The notes under the pieces were generated by a model. It made no database searches, was not told the DNA's origin, and was given only the letters and a program-made list of their open reading frames with translations. Of a stretch of DNA of 64,000 nucleotides, positions 17,450 to 26,269 are shown piece after piece. Numbering within the stretch: the first letter of the stretch is position 1; the number at the start of each line of letters is the position of its first letter. The stretch covers positions 62,001-126,000 of the forward strand of contig WOYW01000016.1 of the NCBI GenBank assembly GCA_011620605.1. The letters run 5' to 3'. Both the position numbers and the translations under genes were made by a program. The stretch is from Bacteroidales bacterium. GTDB lineage: Bacteria; Bacteroidota; Bacteroidia; Bacteroidales; UBA932.

Positions 17450-18661
17450 ATGAGAACACTTTTCACTTCTGAATCCGTGTCTGAAGGACACCCCGACAAA
17501 GTCGCCGACCAAATTTCCGATGCCATCCTGGATGAATTTTTAAGACAAGATCCCGAGTCTAAAGTCGCTTGTGAAGTTTTTGTCACGACCGGCCTTGTGG
17601 TCATTGGCGGAGAAGTCCGCTCCGATGCCTGGGTAGACATACAGAAAGTAGCCCGCCAGGTGATAGCCGATATTGGTTACACCCGGTCCGAATATAAATT
17701 CGAAGCCGAGTCCTGCGGGATTATTTCAGTCATTCATGAACAGTCATCCGATATCATCAGGGGTGTGGTCCGGGAAAACCCCGAAGATCAGGGAGCCGGC
17801 GACCAGGGAATGATGTTCGGCTATGCCTGTACAGAGACTGAAGAACTCATGCCTCTGCCCATAGTTTTGTCTCATATTACATTAATGGAACTGGCTGCCA
17901 TACGGAAAGAAGGAAAAGAGATGACCTACCTTCGTCCCGATTCCAAATGCCTGTTTACTGTCGAATACGACGAAAACAAAAAAGCACAACGGATTGACAC
18001 ACTTGTATTATCCACACAACACGATCCTTTTGCCGGGGATATGGAAATGCAGCAGCAGATCACCCGGGATGTCCAAACTGTATTATTGCCCCGCCTGGTA
18101 GAAAAAGTGCATCCTTCACGAAAACACCTGTTTGATCATGAAATGAAACTTCTGGTCAATCCCACCGGGAAGTTCGTAATTGGAGGTCCTCACGGAGACA
18201 CTGGTCTGACAGGACGCAAGATCATCGTAGATACTTACGGCGGTCGCGGCGCACACGGGGGAGGCGCTTTTTCCGGCAAAGATCCCAGCAAAGTGGATCG
18301 CTCGGCATGCTACGCTGCCCGCCACATTGCCAAAAACCTGGTGGCCGCAGGAGTTGCCGAAGAAGTACTGGTACAGCTGGCTTACGCCATAGGTGTGGCC
18401 CAACCGGTAAGTGTAAACGTAAACACGTTCGGGACTTCAAACATATCAAAATCAGATGCTGAAATATCACGTGTCATCTCGCAGGTGTTTGATCTTAGAC
18501 CGGCCAGGATCATTGAAGAACTCCGTCTGAAAAATCCCATTTACAGGGCCACTTCCAATTACGGTCATTTTGGACGGGATCCTTTCAGAAAAAACGGGAT
18601 CGAGTATTTCTCCTGGGAAAAACTTGATTATGTGAACGTACTTAAATCCAGATTATTCTAA
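17450..18661 (+). CDS. metK: S-adenosylmethionine synthetase
   Basis: 403 aa; makes SAM from methionine and ATP in the cytosol. Signatures: [22 protein letters not shown] at the N-terminus, [12 protein letters not shown], and [22 protein letters not shown] toward the C-terminus. The frame runs upstream to 17405, but those codons are the riboswitch, so ATG 17450 ([10 protein letters not shown]) is the start. The 3' end overlaps the convergent lipoprotein gene by 9 bases. Confidence 0.97.
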   Translation: MRTLFTSESVSEGHPDKVADQISDAILDEFLRQDPESKVACEVFVTTGLVVIGGEVRSDAWVDIQKVARQVIADIGYTRSEYKFEAESCGIISVIHEQSSDIIRGVVRENPEDQGAGDQGMMFGYACTETEELMPLPIVLSHITLMELAAIRKEGKEMTYLRPDSKCLFTVEYDENKKAQRIDTLVLSTQHDPFAGDMEMQQQITRDVQTVLLPRLVEKVHPSRKHLFDHEMKLLVNPTGKFVIGGPHGDTGLTGRKIIVDTYGGRGAHGGGAFSGKDPSKVDRSACYAARHIAKNLVAAGVAEEVLVQLAYAIGVAQPVSVNVNTFGTSNISKSDAEISRVISQVFDLRPARIIEELRLKNPIYRATSNYGHFGRDPFRKNGIEYFSWEKLDYVNVLKSRLF

Positions 18662-19039
18662 AGAAAAGACCTTCCACGACCGACCTTCTTTTCGTAAAGC
18701 AATCACCGATTCACCGGGTTCCGGCAGTTTGTCAAAATTCACCCGATAAGGCAAACGAACAGTGTCGCCTTCAATCTTATCTGGTATTTCCACTTCTATA
18801 CCTACCGTGGAAAGATAGCTCTTTACTTCCATGGCTTCTTCTTCCGTCAATGAATCCAGTATGGCAGAAGACTGATCAAGAATATCATACAGCTCCGGCG
18901 CCGCATATTCTCTTGCTCCGTTAAAATCTGACGCAAAGAAACTTTGCAGAAAGCTCTCTGCTATCCGGTGCGGTTCTTCAACACGATTACAGGCAACCAA
19001 AGACAACATTCCGGATAAAACAATAAACAACTTTTTCAT
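18653..19039 (-). CDS. Small lipoprotein, possibly NTF2-like/DUF4878-type
   Basis: 128 aa. Lipobox-like LSLVAC with Cys17, then a small alpha+beta domain ([23 protein letters not shown] ... [14 protein letters not shown]) whose start and end resemble NTF2-like lipoproteins. The function is unknown. It follows mutS2 by 17 nt and is probably the last gene of the dacA-mutS2 unit. Confidence 0.75.
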   Translation of the reverse strand: MKKLFIVLSGMLSLVACNRVEEPHRIAESFLQSFFASDFNGAREYAAPELYDILDQSSAILDSLTEEEAMEVKSYLSTVGIEVEIPDKIEGDTVRLPYRVNFDKLPEPGESVIALRKEGRSWKVFSLE

Positions 19040-19056
19040 ATCTGATATTTTAAGTA

Positions 19057-21570
19057 TTATTCCATGAACACTATGGTAATGCCCGCACCTCCCCGTTCCA
19101 CGTGTTCATCTTCAAAAGACACGACTCCCGGTACTGTTTTCAGAAAATTACGGATTTCTGATCTCAATACACCGGTTCCGGTACCATGCAATATATCCAG
19201 TCTGCCGGCCCCCGCCATGAAAGCATCATCCAAAAAACGGGATACTTCCTGTAATGCTTCATCAGCCCGCATCCCGCGGACATCCAGACGGGAGGAAAAA
19301 TTCAGACGACGTGCGGCTATCTCGTCTGGGATGGCACTGTGACTGCGTCTGAGCGTTTTAGTATGTGACTTGTATTCGTTCTGTGATATTTTGGTCAAAC
19401 CGGACATATCCACCCATGTAACGATCTGCCCTGTCCCCACTCCGGCTTTTTTCCCCTTGACTTTCAAGATTTCTCCCACAATATTTCCGTCCCCCGTCTT
19501 TACTTTATCTCCGATTCCCGGAGGTTTTAAAAGGTCTTCCCGGGCCGGATTTTTCTTAATTTTTACACATTCCTGTCCCCCCTCTTTTTCTCTTTTTTGT
19601 TTTCTTTGTTCACTGGCCTCTTTTCGTTTTCTGAGTTGCTCCATCTTAAGGGCAATTTTATCGTCCTGTGGATCCGCGTTATCTCCTGCCAAAGATTTCT
19701 TGAAATGTTGAAGATCTTCCCTGGCTGTTTTTGTTCTTTCTTTCTCTGCCTGGGATTCCCGGATCTCCTTAATGGTGTTTTCCACTTTTTTGTTCGCTGT
19801 CTCCACTATCCGGAGGGCATCCAGCCGAGCCTGTTCCAGCATTTTTTTCCGGAGGGAGCGGATTTCGGTCAACTCGGCCTGGTATCTGTCCGTAATGCTT
19901 TCAAGAGTTTTATCGGTCTGCTTGATCCGGGCCACTTTTTCTTCCCATTTGCGGCGGTTCCGGGCAATGTTGCGGATGTACTTTTCCGTTTCCACAAAAC
20001 CGGCACCGGCTTTTTCCTGGGCTTTTCGTATAAGGTCATCGGGCAATCCCATTTTACGGGCCAGTTCAAAAGCAAAAGAATTCCCGGGCACACCGGTTTC
20101 CAGCTTGAAGAGCGGGCGTATGTGCTGAACGTCAAACTGCATGGCCCCGTTCAATACGCCTTTACTGGTAGTGGCAAAAAACTTCAGGTTGGTGTAATGC
20201 GTCGTGATCACTCCGTAAGATCCGCGCTGTTCCCATTGTTCCAGCAGAGCTTCCGCTATGGCACCACCTGCGGCTGGTTCGGTACCTGCTCCAAACTCGT
20301 CGATCAGGATCAGTGACTTGTCGTCGGCTTGGTTAAGGATTTCCCTCATGTTCAACAGATGGGAACTGTAGGTGCTTAAATCATTTTCCAATGATTGTTC
20401 ATCGCCGATATCAATGAAAAGAGATTCAAAAACGCTGAATTCCGAGGTTTCCGAGGCGGGGATCAGCAACCCGCATTGGAACATGTATTGCAGCAACCCT
20501 ACTGTTTTCAGACAGACTGATTTTCCTCCCGCATTGGGACCGGAAATGAGCAGGATCCTCTTTGCCGGATCAATCTTTAAGGTCAGCGGAACGATGGATT
20601 TCCCTTCTTTCTTCAGGGCCGGTTCCAGTAACGGGTGACGTGCCCTTAACAAAAAAAGTCCCGTCTCCTGTGCCAAAACGGGCTTCCCTGCTTCCATTCT
20701 CAGTGCAGCGCGTGCCTTTGCCCTCAGAAAATCCATCTTGCCTAAAAATTCCGCTTGTGCAATGAGATCAGGAAGATAAGGCTGGAGAAATCCGGCAAAT
20801 TCGCGCAAAATGACAAGGATCTCACGTTGTTCGGCAAAGCCGAGTTCCCGTATCTGGTTATTCAGACTGACCACCTCGGCCGGCTCAATAAAAACAGTTT
20901 TTCCGCTGGCCGATTCGTCACATATATACCCTTCGATCTTTTTTTTGTTGCCTGCCGGAACCGGAATAAGCATACGTCCGTCGCGGACCGATACCGAAGC
21001 TTCGGGGTCTGTAACACCATGTTCCTGTGCTTCTTTTAAAATGGTGTGGATTTTTCGCAGAACCTGCTGTTCTTTTCTTTTCAGGGAACTTCTGATCTCA
21101 GCCAAACGGGGAGATGCATTGTCTTTGATGGCTCCGTAATGGTCTAGTAACTTATCCAGTCTTTGCAGGATGACCGGAAAAAATGAAATAGGAGCGCACA
21201 ATGCTTTTAGTGCCGGATAGGCACCTTCTTTTGAATTGGAGAAAAAATGCAGTACGGACCGGACAGTTACCAAGGCCGTTTGTAATCTCACCAACGAAGG
21301 TACATCGGGATAAAACGAAGGTTGAAGCTCCATTTGCCTGAGAAAAGAGAGGGTGTCTTCATATCCGTTTTCCGGAAATTTCTGTTCAAACAGAGAAATT
21401 TCCCGCATTTCTTCAGTACGATCCAATTCCGGTTCCAATAAGGAAGCATCAGTCAAAAACCCAATATTATCTACAAGATCACGTCCGGCACTGCTCATGC
21501 ACAATTGCGTGAGCAGTGCACGAATCCTGTCAAACCCAATTTTTTGCTCAAATCCGGCCGGATAAATCAT
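19057..21570 (-). CDS. mutS2: MutS2 family ATPase/endonuclease
   Basis: 837 aa from ATG 21570 (a GTG codon precedes it). MutS-type ATPase with Walker A SGPNAGGKSV, Walker B LILIDEFGAGTEP and TTHY signature; it lacks the mismatch-recognition domain of MutS1. A long coiled coil (about 510-640) is followed by a KOW-like segment and a C-terminal Smr nuclease domain (LDVRGMRADEAL ... LHGTGTGVLR). Family members suppress recombination or rescue collided ribosomes (MutS2/RqcU); which applies here is open. It is 6 nt after dacA. Confidence 0.95.
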   Translation of the reverse strand: MIYPAGFEQKIGFDRIRALLTQLCMSSAGRDLVDNIGFLTDASLLEPELDRTEEMREISLFEQKFPENGYEDTLSFLRQMELQPSFYPDVPSLVRLQTALVTVRSVLHFFSNSKEGAYPALKALCAPISFFPVILQRLDKLLDHYGAIKDNASPRLAEIRSSLKRKEQQVLRKIHTILKEAQEHGVTDPEASVSVRDGRMLIPVPAGNKKKIEGYICDESASGKTVFIEPAEVVSLNNQIRELGFAEQREILVILREFAGFLQPYLPDLIAQAEFLGKMDFLRAKARAALRMEAGKPVLAQETGLFLLRARHPLLEPALKKEGKSIVPLTLKIDPAKRILLISGPNAGGKSVCLKTVGLLQYMFQCGLLIPASETSEFSVFESLFIDIGDEQSLENDLSTYSSHLLNMREILNQADDKSLILIDEFGAGTEPAAGGAIAEALLEQWEQRGSYGVITTHYTNLKFFATTSKGVLNGAMQFDVQHIRPLFKLETGVPGNSFAFELARKMGLPDDLIRKAQEKAGAGFVETEKYIRNIARNRRKWEEKVARIKQTDKTLESITDRYQAELTEIRSLRKKMLEQARLDALRIVETANKKVENTIKEIRESQAEKERTKTAREDLQHFKKSLAGDNADPQDDKIALKMEQLRKRKEASEQRKQKREKEGGQECVKIKKNPAREDLLKPPGIGDKVKTGDGNIVGEILKVKGKKAGVGTGQIVTWVDMSGLTKISQNEYKSHTKTLRRSHSAIPDEIAARRLNFSSRLDVRGMRADEALQEVSRFLDDAFMAGAGRLDILHGTGTGVLRSEIRNFLKTVPGVVSFEDEHVERGGAGITIVFME

Positions 21571-21576
21571 CACAGA

Positions 21577-22362
21577 TCACTTATGAAAGGCGTTTTCCAG
21601 ATCCAGGCGCAGTTCGGCCATACCGCTCAACGTTTTGATCACACCGTCCTGCATGGTGGAAATATTGCCTGTTTCTTCCGATATAACAATGACAAAGGCG
21701 TCTGTTTGTTCGCTCAGACCAGCCCCCGCCCGGTGTCTCATACCAAAATAAGGAGGAATGCCCTGGCTCTCAGACATGGGAAAGGTACACCTGACGGCCT
21801 GAATACGGCTATTGGATATTACAATACCGCCATCGTGCAAAGGACTGTTCCTGAAAAAAATATTCTCTAACAACCGGCTTTGGACACGGGCATCTATCCG
21901 GTCCCCTGTCTCGGCAATAAAACCCAGCGAAGCAGAACGTTCTATGGCCATAAGCGCCCCGGTTTTTCGCTCGGACATACGGCTGCATGCCTGAATGATC
22001 TCTTCCAAAACATTTTTTGAAATGGGTTCGGGTCCCTGACGAAACAAGCTTTCCAGTAACCCCCGCCGTCCTCCTTCCCGGGTATACCTTGATCCAAGGC
22101 GTAAAAGAAAACGGCGTATCTCCTGTTGAAATACCACTATCAAAGCCAGCACCCCTACACTGATCACCTTATCTAAAATGGTGGTCAGCAATTCCATATG
22201 AATGGCTTTAACAATAAGCCAAATGAAATATACTAAGAGAATACCTATAAAAATGCTTACGGCAGCCGTTCCCCGAATGATCTTGTACACCTGGTAGATC
22301 AAAAGACCCACCAGGATAATATCAATAACATCTATTATATCCAGTTGCAGAAAGTCAGGCAT
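21577..22362 (-). CDS. dacA: Membrane diadenylate cyclase (CdaA/DacA type)
   Basis: 261 aa. Three N-terminal transmembrane segments (about residues 8-27, 34-54, 62-80) and a cytosolic DAC domain that makes c-di-AMP from two ATP. The RHR motif is intact (MRHRAGAG, residues 209-211). The DGA motif reads DGG (residues 177-179 in SPLHDGGIVI). A TTG codon lies 9 bases upstream; ATG 22362 is chosen because a TATATTTG box ends 6 nt before it. No CdaR regulator gene is adjacent, as is usual in Bacteroidota. Confidence 0.92.
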   Translation of the reverse strand: MPDFLQLDIIDVIDIILVGLLIYQVYKIIRGTAAVSIFIGILLVYFIWLIVKAIHMELLTTILDKVISVGVLALIVVFQQEIRRFLLRLGSRYTREGGRRGLLESLFRQGPEPISKNVLEEIIQACSRMSERKTGALMAIERSASLGFIAETGDRIDARVQSRLLENIFFRNSPLHDGGIVISNSRIQAVRCTFPMSESQGIPPYFGMRHRAGAGLSEQTDAFVIVISEETGNISTMQDGVIKTLSGMAELRLDLENAFHK

Positions 22363-22368
22363 AGTGTG

Positions 22369-22376
22369 CAAATATA
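22369..22376 (-). promoter_or_regulatory. -7 box of dacA, 6 nt from the start codon
   Basis: Minus strand TATATTTG followed by CACACT and ATG 22362; predicts a leaderless or near-leaderless mRNA. Confidence 0.5.
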
Positions 22377-22381
22377 CGTTT

Positions 22382-23056
22382 TTATTCTACATATGCGAGC
22401 GATGCGAAATGCATGCAAACCTCTGGATTATTGTCCAGAATGGCACAAGCGCAACTTTCCATTGTCGCTCCTGTGGTGATCACGTCATCTACGATCAAAA
22501 TATCTTTATACGTCATTTTTTTTGCCGTGAAGGCATGTTTCATGTTCTCTCTTCGTTCTTCCCGGTCGTAAACGGTTTGACTGGTTTTTTCCCGAACCCG
22601 TTTTACCGCTACCGTATCCATGTTCCACCCGGATACCGCCGCAATACCGGCGGCAAACCACTCAGCCTGGTTATAACCTCTTCTTCTGCGTTTCTGTACA
22701 GACATAGGCACTGGGATGATCACAGGCACATTGTTTTTCAAAGGAGAAGCCGCTAATTCTTTGCCGTACAATGTTCCCAGGAAAAACCCGATCTCCCGTT
22801 CTCCCCCGTATTTGAAACGATGCAGCAATTTACGATACGGGCTTTCATCCCTGAAAAAAAGAAAAGCCGAGGCGTAAACGAACGGCAATCCTACAGAAAA
22901 CATTCCGGACAATACGTTCTCTTTATCCATCCAAAAATATGTCCGGGGAAGATCGCACAGACAAGACAAGCACATGAACTTCTCCTGTGGTATTAATTCC
23001 CTCCCGCATACCGCACAGAAACACGGAAAGCTCATATTCCTCAACTCACCCGGCAT
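22382..23056 (-). CDS. comF: ComF family phosphoribosyltransferase-like protein
   Basis: 224 aa. N-terminal Cys cluster (CAVCGREL, CLSCLCDL), typical of ComF, then a PRTase core with the PRPP loop ILIVDDVITTGATMESC and RRRRGYNQAEWFA. Family members are linked to DNA uptake and recombination, but the biochemical role is not settled. Start at ATG 23056: a TAAATTTG box ends 6 nt upstream; the in-frame TTG at 23065 lies inside that box, and ATG 23035 is also possible. Confidence 0.88.
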   Translation of the reverse strand: MPGELRNMSFPCFCAVCGRELIPQEKFMCLSCLCDLPRTYFWMDKENVLSGMFSVGLPFVYASAFLFFRDESPYRKLLHRFKYGGEREIGFFLGTLYGKELAASPLKNNVPVIIPVPMSVQKRRRRGYNQAEWFAAGIAAVSGWNMDTVAVKRVREKTSQTVYDREERRENMKHAFTAKKMTYKDILIVDDVITTGATMESCACAILDNNPEVCMHFASLAYVE

Positions 23057-23062
23057 ACCGTT

Positions 23063-23070
23063 CAAATTTA
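23063..23070 (-). promoter_or_regulatory. -7 box of comF
   Basis: Minus strand TAAATTTG, 6 nt before ATG 23056. It lies only 11 bp from the divergent -7 box of the M28 gene, so the two promoters share the same DNA. Confidence 0.45.
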
Positions 23071-23081
23071 CGAATAATTGC

Positions 23082-23089
23082 TATATTTG
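23082..23089 (+). promoter_or_regulatory. -7 box of the M28 peptidase operon
   Basis: TATATTTG, then TTCGC and ATG 23095. Predicts a leaderless transcript. Confidence 0.5.
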
Positions 23090-23094
23090 TTCGC

Positions 23095-24537
23095 ATGAAC
23101 CGGAAAGGATTTTTGGGAATCTTCTGTATGCTTTTGCTTATGGGTTGCGAAAATCCGCGGCTTCATCTTTTGAACGTTTTTAAAAGCATAGAGGTTGAAG
23201 TAAGCCGTAATTCCGTTGCATTTCCCTTGTTAAATGATATTTGTGAACGTTACGGACCGCGTATGGCGGGAACGGAGTCTGCGGCAAAAGCAGAAGAACT
23301 GGCAGCTATTCTTTTCCGTTCATATGGGTACGAGGATGTTTTTTTCCAGCCCTTTACTTACAATTTATGGCAAAGAGGAACAGCGGTATTGCGCATTGAT
23401 ACTGCGGGGAGTTTTGTGGAATTTCCATCCCTGGCGCTTGCTTACACTCCTTCTGGAAATGTCAGCTCGGTCATTGTGGATGCGGGAAATGGGCTTATTG
23501 AAGATTTTGACGGAATAGATGTCTCGGGAAAGATCGTCCTTATTCATTTGGGTCTGTTACCCGGGACTCCGGAAACTGTGAAGAATACACACCGGGCCCA
23601 GAAATTGGCATTGGCTGTGGCCCAGGGAGCTGCCGGGTGTATTGCCGTCAGTTCCACCCCGGGAGACCTCCCAACGACGGGTACGGTGACCCTTGACGGA
23701 GGAATGATCAAGATTCCTGCAGTAAGTATATCCCTGGAAAGAGGGATGCAACTCAGAAAGTGCATTGCCCAAAGGAAATGTTATGCACGGATCCAAACAG
23801 AAAACACCAGCAAACCCGCTACGACCCGCAATGTTGTGGCACGCATGGAAGGATATGAATTACCCGAAGAGACCATTGTAATTGGGGCCCATCTGGATTC
23901 ATGGGATATTTCTCCCGGAGCTCTGGACAATGCTTCCGGTGCCGTTTCAGTGCTGGATATAGCCAGAACGTTCCGGGCGCTGGATCTTAAAACAAGACGT
24001 ACCATTGATTTTGTGCTTTTCATGGCGGAAGAAGAAGGCCATTACGGGTCCGAATTATATGTAAGGGAAGCCCGTCACCGGAACCGTTTACAGGGAATCC
24101 GTTACATGTTTAATCAAGACATGACCATTAATACTTACGGGTTTAACCTTATGGGGCGTTACGAATCTGAAGATTTTTTCAGGGAAACCGGGGAACTGAT
24201 TCAATTGACTGATTCTTCTTTTTCAAACACCATTGCCAATTTCACTCATCTTGGAAGTGATCATGCCCCTTTTATTTTTGAAGGAATATCCACCTTTACG
24301 CCTTTGTGCCGTTACCAGGATTTCCATTCTTACCACACAACCGCGGACACCCCTGATTTAATAACACCCCTGATGCTGGAAAAGAACGTGAAAATTTCTG
24401 CCATGATATTATACGCCCTTGCCAATGCTCAGGAACTTCCTGTAACCCTTTTTACCGGCGAACAAACCAGGCAATACCTTATTGACAATGATCTTCAGGA
24501 ATCACTGGTTGTTTCGGGAGATTGGATATGGGATTGA
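23095..24537 (+). CDS. M28 family zinc aminopeptidase/carboxypeptidase lipoprotein with PA domain
   Basis: 480 aa. Start at ATG 23095 gives a lipoprotein signal, GIFCMLLLMGC; the frame is open further upstream without signal features. A PA-type insert (about 130-250) precedes the co-catalytic zinc domain: GAHLDSW (His, Asp), GALDNASGA (bridging Asp), FMAEEEGHYGS (catalytic Glu, zinc Glu), NQDMT (Asp) and FHSYHTTADT (His). The layout resembles plasma glutamate carboxypeptidase-like M28 enzymes. It should trim peptides at the cell envelope. First gene of an apparent operon continuing through three hydrolases to mscS. Confidence 0.9.
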   Translation: MNRKGFLGIFCMLLLMGCENPRLHLLNVFKSIEVEVSRNSVAFPLLNDICERYGPRMAGTESAAKAEELAAILFRSYGYEDVFFQPFTYNLWQRGTAVLRIDTAGSFVEFPSLALAYTPSGNVSSVIVDAGNGLIEDFDGIDVSGKIVLIHLGLLPGTPETVKNTHRAQKLALAVAQGAAGCIAVSSTPGDLPTTGTVTLDGGMIKIPAVSISLERGMQLRKCIAQRKCYARIQTENTSKPATTRNVVARMEGYELPEETIVIGAHLDSWDISPGALDNASGAVSVLDIARTFRALDLKTRRTIDFVLFMAEEEGHYGSELYVREARHRNRLQGIRYMFNQDMTINTYGFNLMGRYESEDFFRETGELIQLTDSSFSNTIANFTHLGSDHAPFIFEGISTFTPLCRYQDFHSYHTTADTPDLITPLMLEKNVKISAMILYALANAQELPVTLFTGEQTRQYLIDNDLQESLVVSGDWIWD

Positions 24538-24563
24538 ATTATTGTTTATAATTTTTATATCTA

Positions 24564-25823
24564 ATGAAACGTTTTTATCTTCTTACCGCGCTGATCTTTT
24601 CTTTGTTTTGCACAAGTTGCACACCTCATGACAACATTGATGATTTTGTTCCTGAATATTTTGTTGAAGAACTAAACGTATGGGATTTCATTATCGAAGA
24701 CGCTTTATCTGCATTACTTAACGAACTGGATATTGACCAGGAGGATCCCGCTGTAAGTACCATTATGAATTTTCTGAAAGGTTATGCCAGCAAAGAAATT
24801 CGCGGTGTTGCCATTTCTTACAGGACTTTTGATCCCTTTGGGGATCCGGTGCTTGGTACAGGAGCCTTTTTTTACCCTAAAGACCTGAAACCAAGAGGCA
24901 TAGTTGAAGTTCCGCCCATCGCTTACCTTGACAGGGGAGCTAGTGCTGCTATTTACGTGGGTAGAAAACGTTTTTTTGTAGAGGCAGTCCCGGCCATGCT
25001 CAATTACATAACCATCAATACGGATCTCCTTGGGGTTTTGTATACCGAGGACATTCCCAGGCCTTTCCTGCATGATGCCAATACCGGGATCGTAGCCTAT
25101 CACATGCGTAAAGCTGTGGAAGAATACCTGATGCTGACTGAAAATTACAGGCTGGATAATCACAGTACCGTTATGGGGTACTCCCTGGGTGGAGCTTCCG
25201 CCATGTCAATGGCCAAATATTATACTACCAACCCCTCCGGTATAAAAGTGGATCAGGTCTTTACCGGCGGAGGCGTGTACGACGGGCTGGAAGCGTTCAG
25301 GGCCTATGCGCGTACTGAAAAAAGCGATTATCTGGCTATTCCCACAGTAATTATTGCCATGGATACTTTTTATGATCTTGGGTTGGATTACAGCAAGATA
25401 TTTACTAACGGAATGGAAAACCCTGTAAATTCTCCGGATCCTGCTGCCGGTGGTGACGGGTATGCATACTGGTTTGATGGGACACATAGTTCAGGCAGTA
25501 TCCACAGACGTTGGGGAAGCGATCTTAGGAATTATATGCATGAGGATTTCTTTAAACAGGAGCCCTGCGGAGAATTTCTCAAATTGCAGGAATGCATGCA
25601 GATCAATTCTTTAGTTTACAACTGGACACCCAACCCGTTTCTGGATATCAATGTTATCCACAGTGCGGAAGACAACCTGATCCCTGTTGACTGTGCCGAC
25701 TTGTTATACAAGGTATATAAAGAGAAGGGCTGCTCCATAAATTATACCAGGACTATCGGGGACCATTACCAGGCAGGAACGGAATTTACGCTAACCGCCA
25801 TGCTTTATCTTTTAGTAAAATAA
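24564..25823 (+). CDS. Secretory-lipase-like alpha/beta hydrolase lipoprotein 1
   Basis: 419 aa. Lipobox LFCTSC. Alpha/beta-hydrolase with nucleophile elbow GYSLGGAS, probable Asp in IHSAEDNLIPVD and His in GDHYQAG near the C-terminus. The segment ISYRTFDPFGDPVLGTGAFFYP resembles the N-terminal part of fungal secretory lipases (LIP family). Substrate unknown: lipid or peptide ester are possible. It is the first of three paralogs in a row; a cluster of tiny ORFs separates it from the second. Confidence 0.8.
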   Translation: MKRFYLLTALIFSLFCTSCTPHDNIDDFVPEYFVEELNVWDFIIEDALSALLNELDIDQEDPAVSTIMNFLKGYASKEIRGVAISYRTFDPFGDPVLGTGAFFYPKDLKPRGIVEVPPIAYLDRGASAAIYVGRKRFFVEAVPAMLNYITINTDLLGVLYTEDIPRPFLHDANTGIVAYHMRKAVEEYLMLTENYRLDNHSTVMGYSLGGASAMSMAKYYTTNPSGIKVDQVFTGGGVYDGLEAFRAYARTEKSDYLAIPTVIIAMDTFYDLGLDYSKIFTNGMENPVNSPDPAAGGDGYAYWFDGTHSSGSIHRRWGSDLRNYMHEDFFKQEPCGEFLKLQECMQINSLVYNWTPNPFLDINVIHSAEDNLIPVDCADLLYKVYKEKGCSINYTRTIGDHYQAGTEFTLTAMLYLLVK

Positions 25824-25830
25824 AAAACAT

Positions 25831-25968
25831 ATGACTATTTTAACTGCTGAACCTCATTGGATCTGGAAAGTATTCGCCATCGCGGGACCCCTTATGTGCC
25901 TTATTGGCAATCTGTGGCTGGGATGGGGTTTTGAATTAATTTCCTATCTTGTCGGACTGATTCTTTAA
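25831..25968 (+). CDS. Micropeptide 1, 45-aa hydrophobic membrane peptide
   Basis: ATG 25831 is 7 nt after the stop of hydrolase 1. The short N-terminus (MTILTAEPHWIWK) is followed by a hydrophobic span containing FAIAGPLMCLIGNLWLGWG and a second hydrophobic stretch. The IAGP...L-x-WG pattern recurs in micropeptide 3, which argues that these ORFs are related real genes rather than noise. Function unknown. Confidence 0.55.
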   Translation: MTILTAEPHWIWKVFAIAGPLMCLIGNLWLGWGFELISYLVGLIL

Positions 25969-25987
25969 CCAGAAAACAGAAATTGTT

Positions 25988-26082
25988 ATGGAAGATTTTT
26001 TAAGATAGCCGGAATATTCGGATTATTCCTTACCATCCTCGCATTTTTTTTAGTATTATGTAATAATTTGAACCTGTTATGA
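25988..26082 (+). CDS. Micropeptide 2, 31 aa, requires a -1 frameshift
   Basis: ATG 25988 reads MEDFLR and stops at TAG 26006-26008. At 25996-26002 the sequence is T TTT TTA, a canonical X XXY YYZ slippery heptamer in the correct frame. Slipping back one base continues as KIAGIFGLFLTILAFFLVL and ends at TGA 26080-26082, which overlaps the next ATG as ATGA. The -1 frame has no usable start codon of its own. The alternative is a lost T in the T-run (a pseudogene or sequence error), which would give MEDFFKIAG. Confidence 0.45.
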
Positions 26083-26171
26083 CATTTGACTGGAACTTAA
26101 TCCTCAAAATTGCAGGCATTGCCGGACCGATCATTATGATGATCTGCCTGATTATTCTGGCATGGGGATAA
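26079..26171 (+). CDS. Micropeptide 3, 30-aa membrane peptide
   Basis: ATG 26079 overlaps the micropeptide 2 stop. It has a short polar head MTFDWN, then LILKIAGIAGPIIMMICL and a LILAWG end, a single predicted membrane span. It shares KIAGI with micropeptide 2 and IAGP plus a terminal WG with micropeptide 1. Confidence 0.5.
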   Translation: MTFDWNLILKIAGIAGPIIMMICLIILAWG

Positions 26172-26188
26172 TATAAAAACATACTGCA

Positions 26189-26269
26189 ATGGACCTTATT
26201 TCAAAAATACTGATCATCCTGGGGTCGATCATGTCCCTGCTGGCCTTCTTTGTGCTGGGATCATACTGA
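26189..26269 (+). CDS. Micropeptide 4, 26-aa membrane peptide coupled to hydrolase 2
   Basis: ATG 26189; MDLISKILIILGSIMSLLAF is followed by FVLGSY. LLAFF-VL matches the end of micropeptide 2. Its TGA (26267-26269) shares a base with the ATG of the next hydrolase (TGATG), so translation of hydrolase 2 is probably coupled to this ORF. Confidence 0.5.
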   Translation: MDLISKILIILGSIMSLLAFFVLGSY

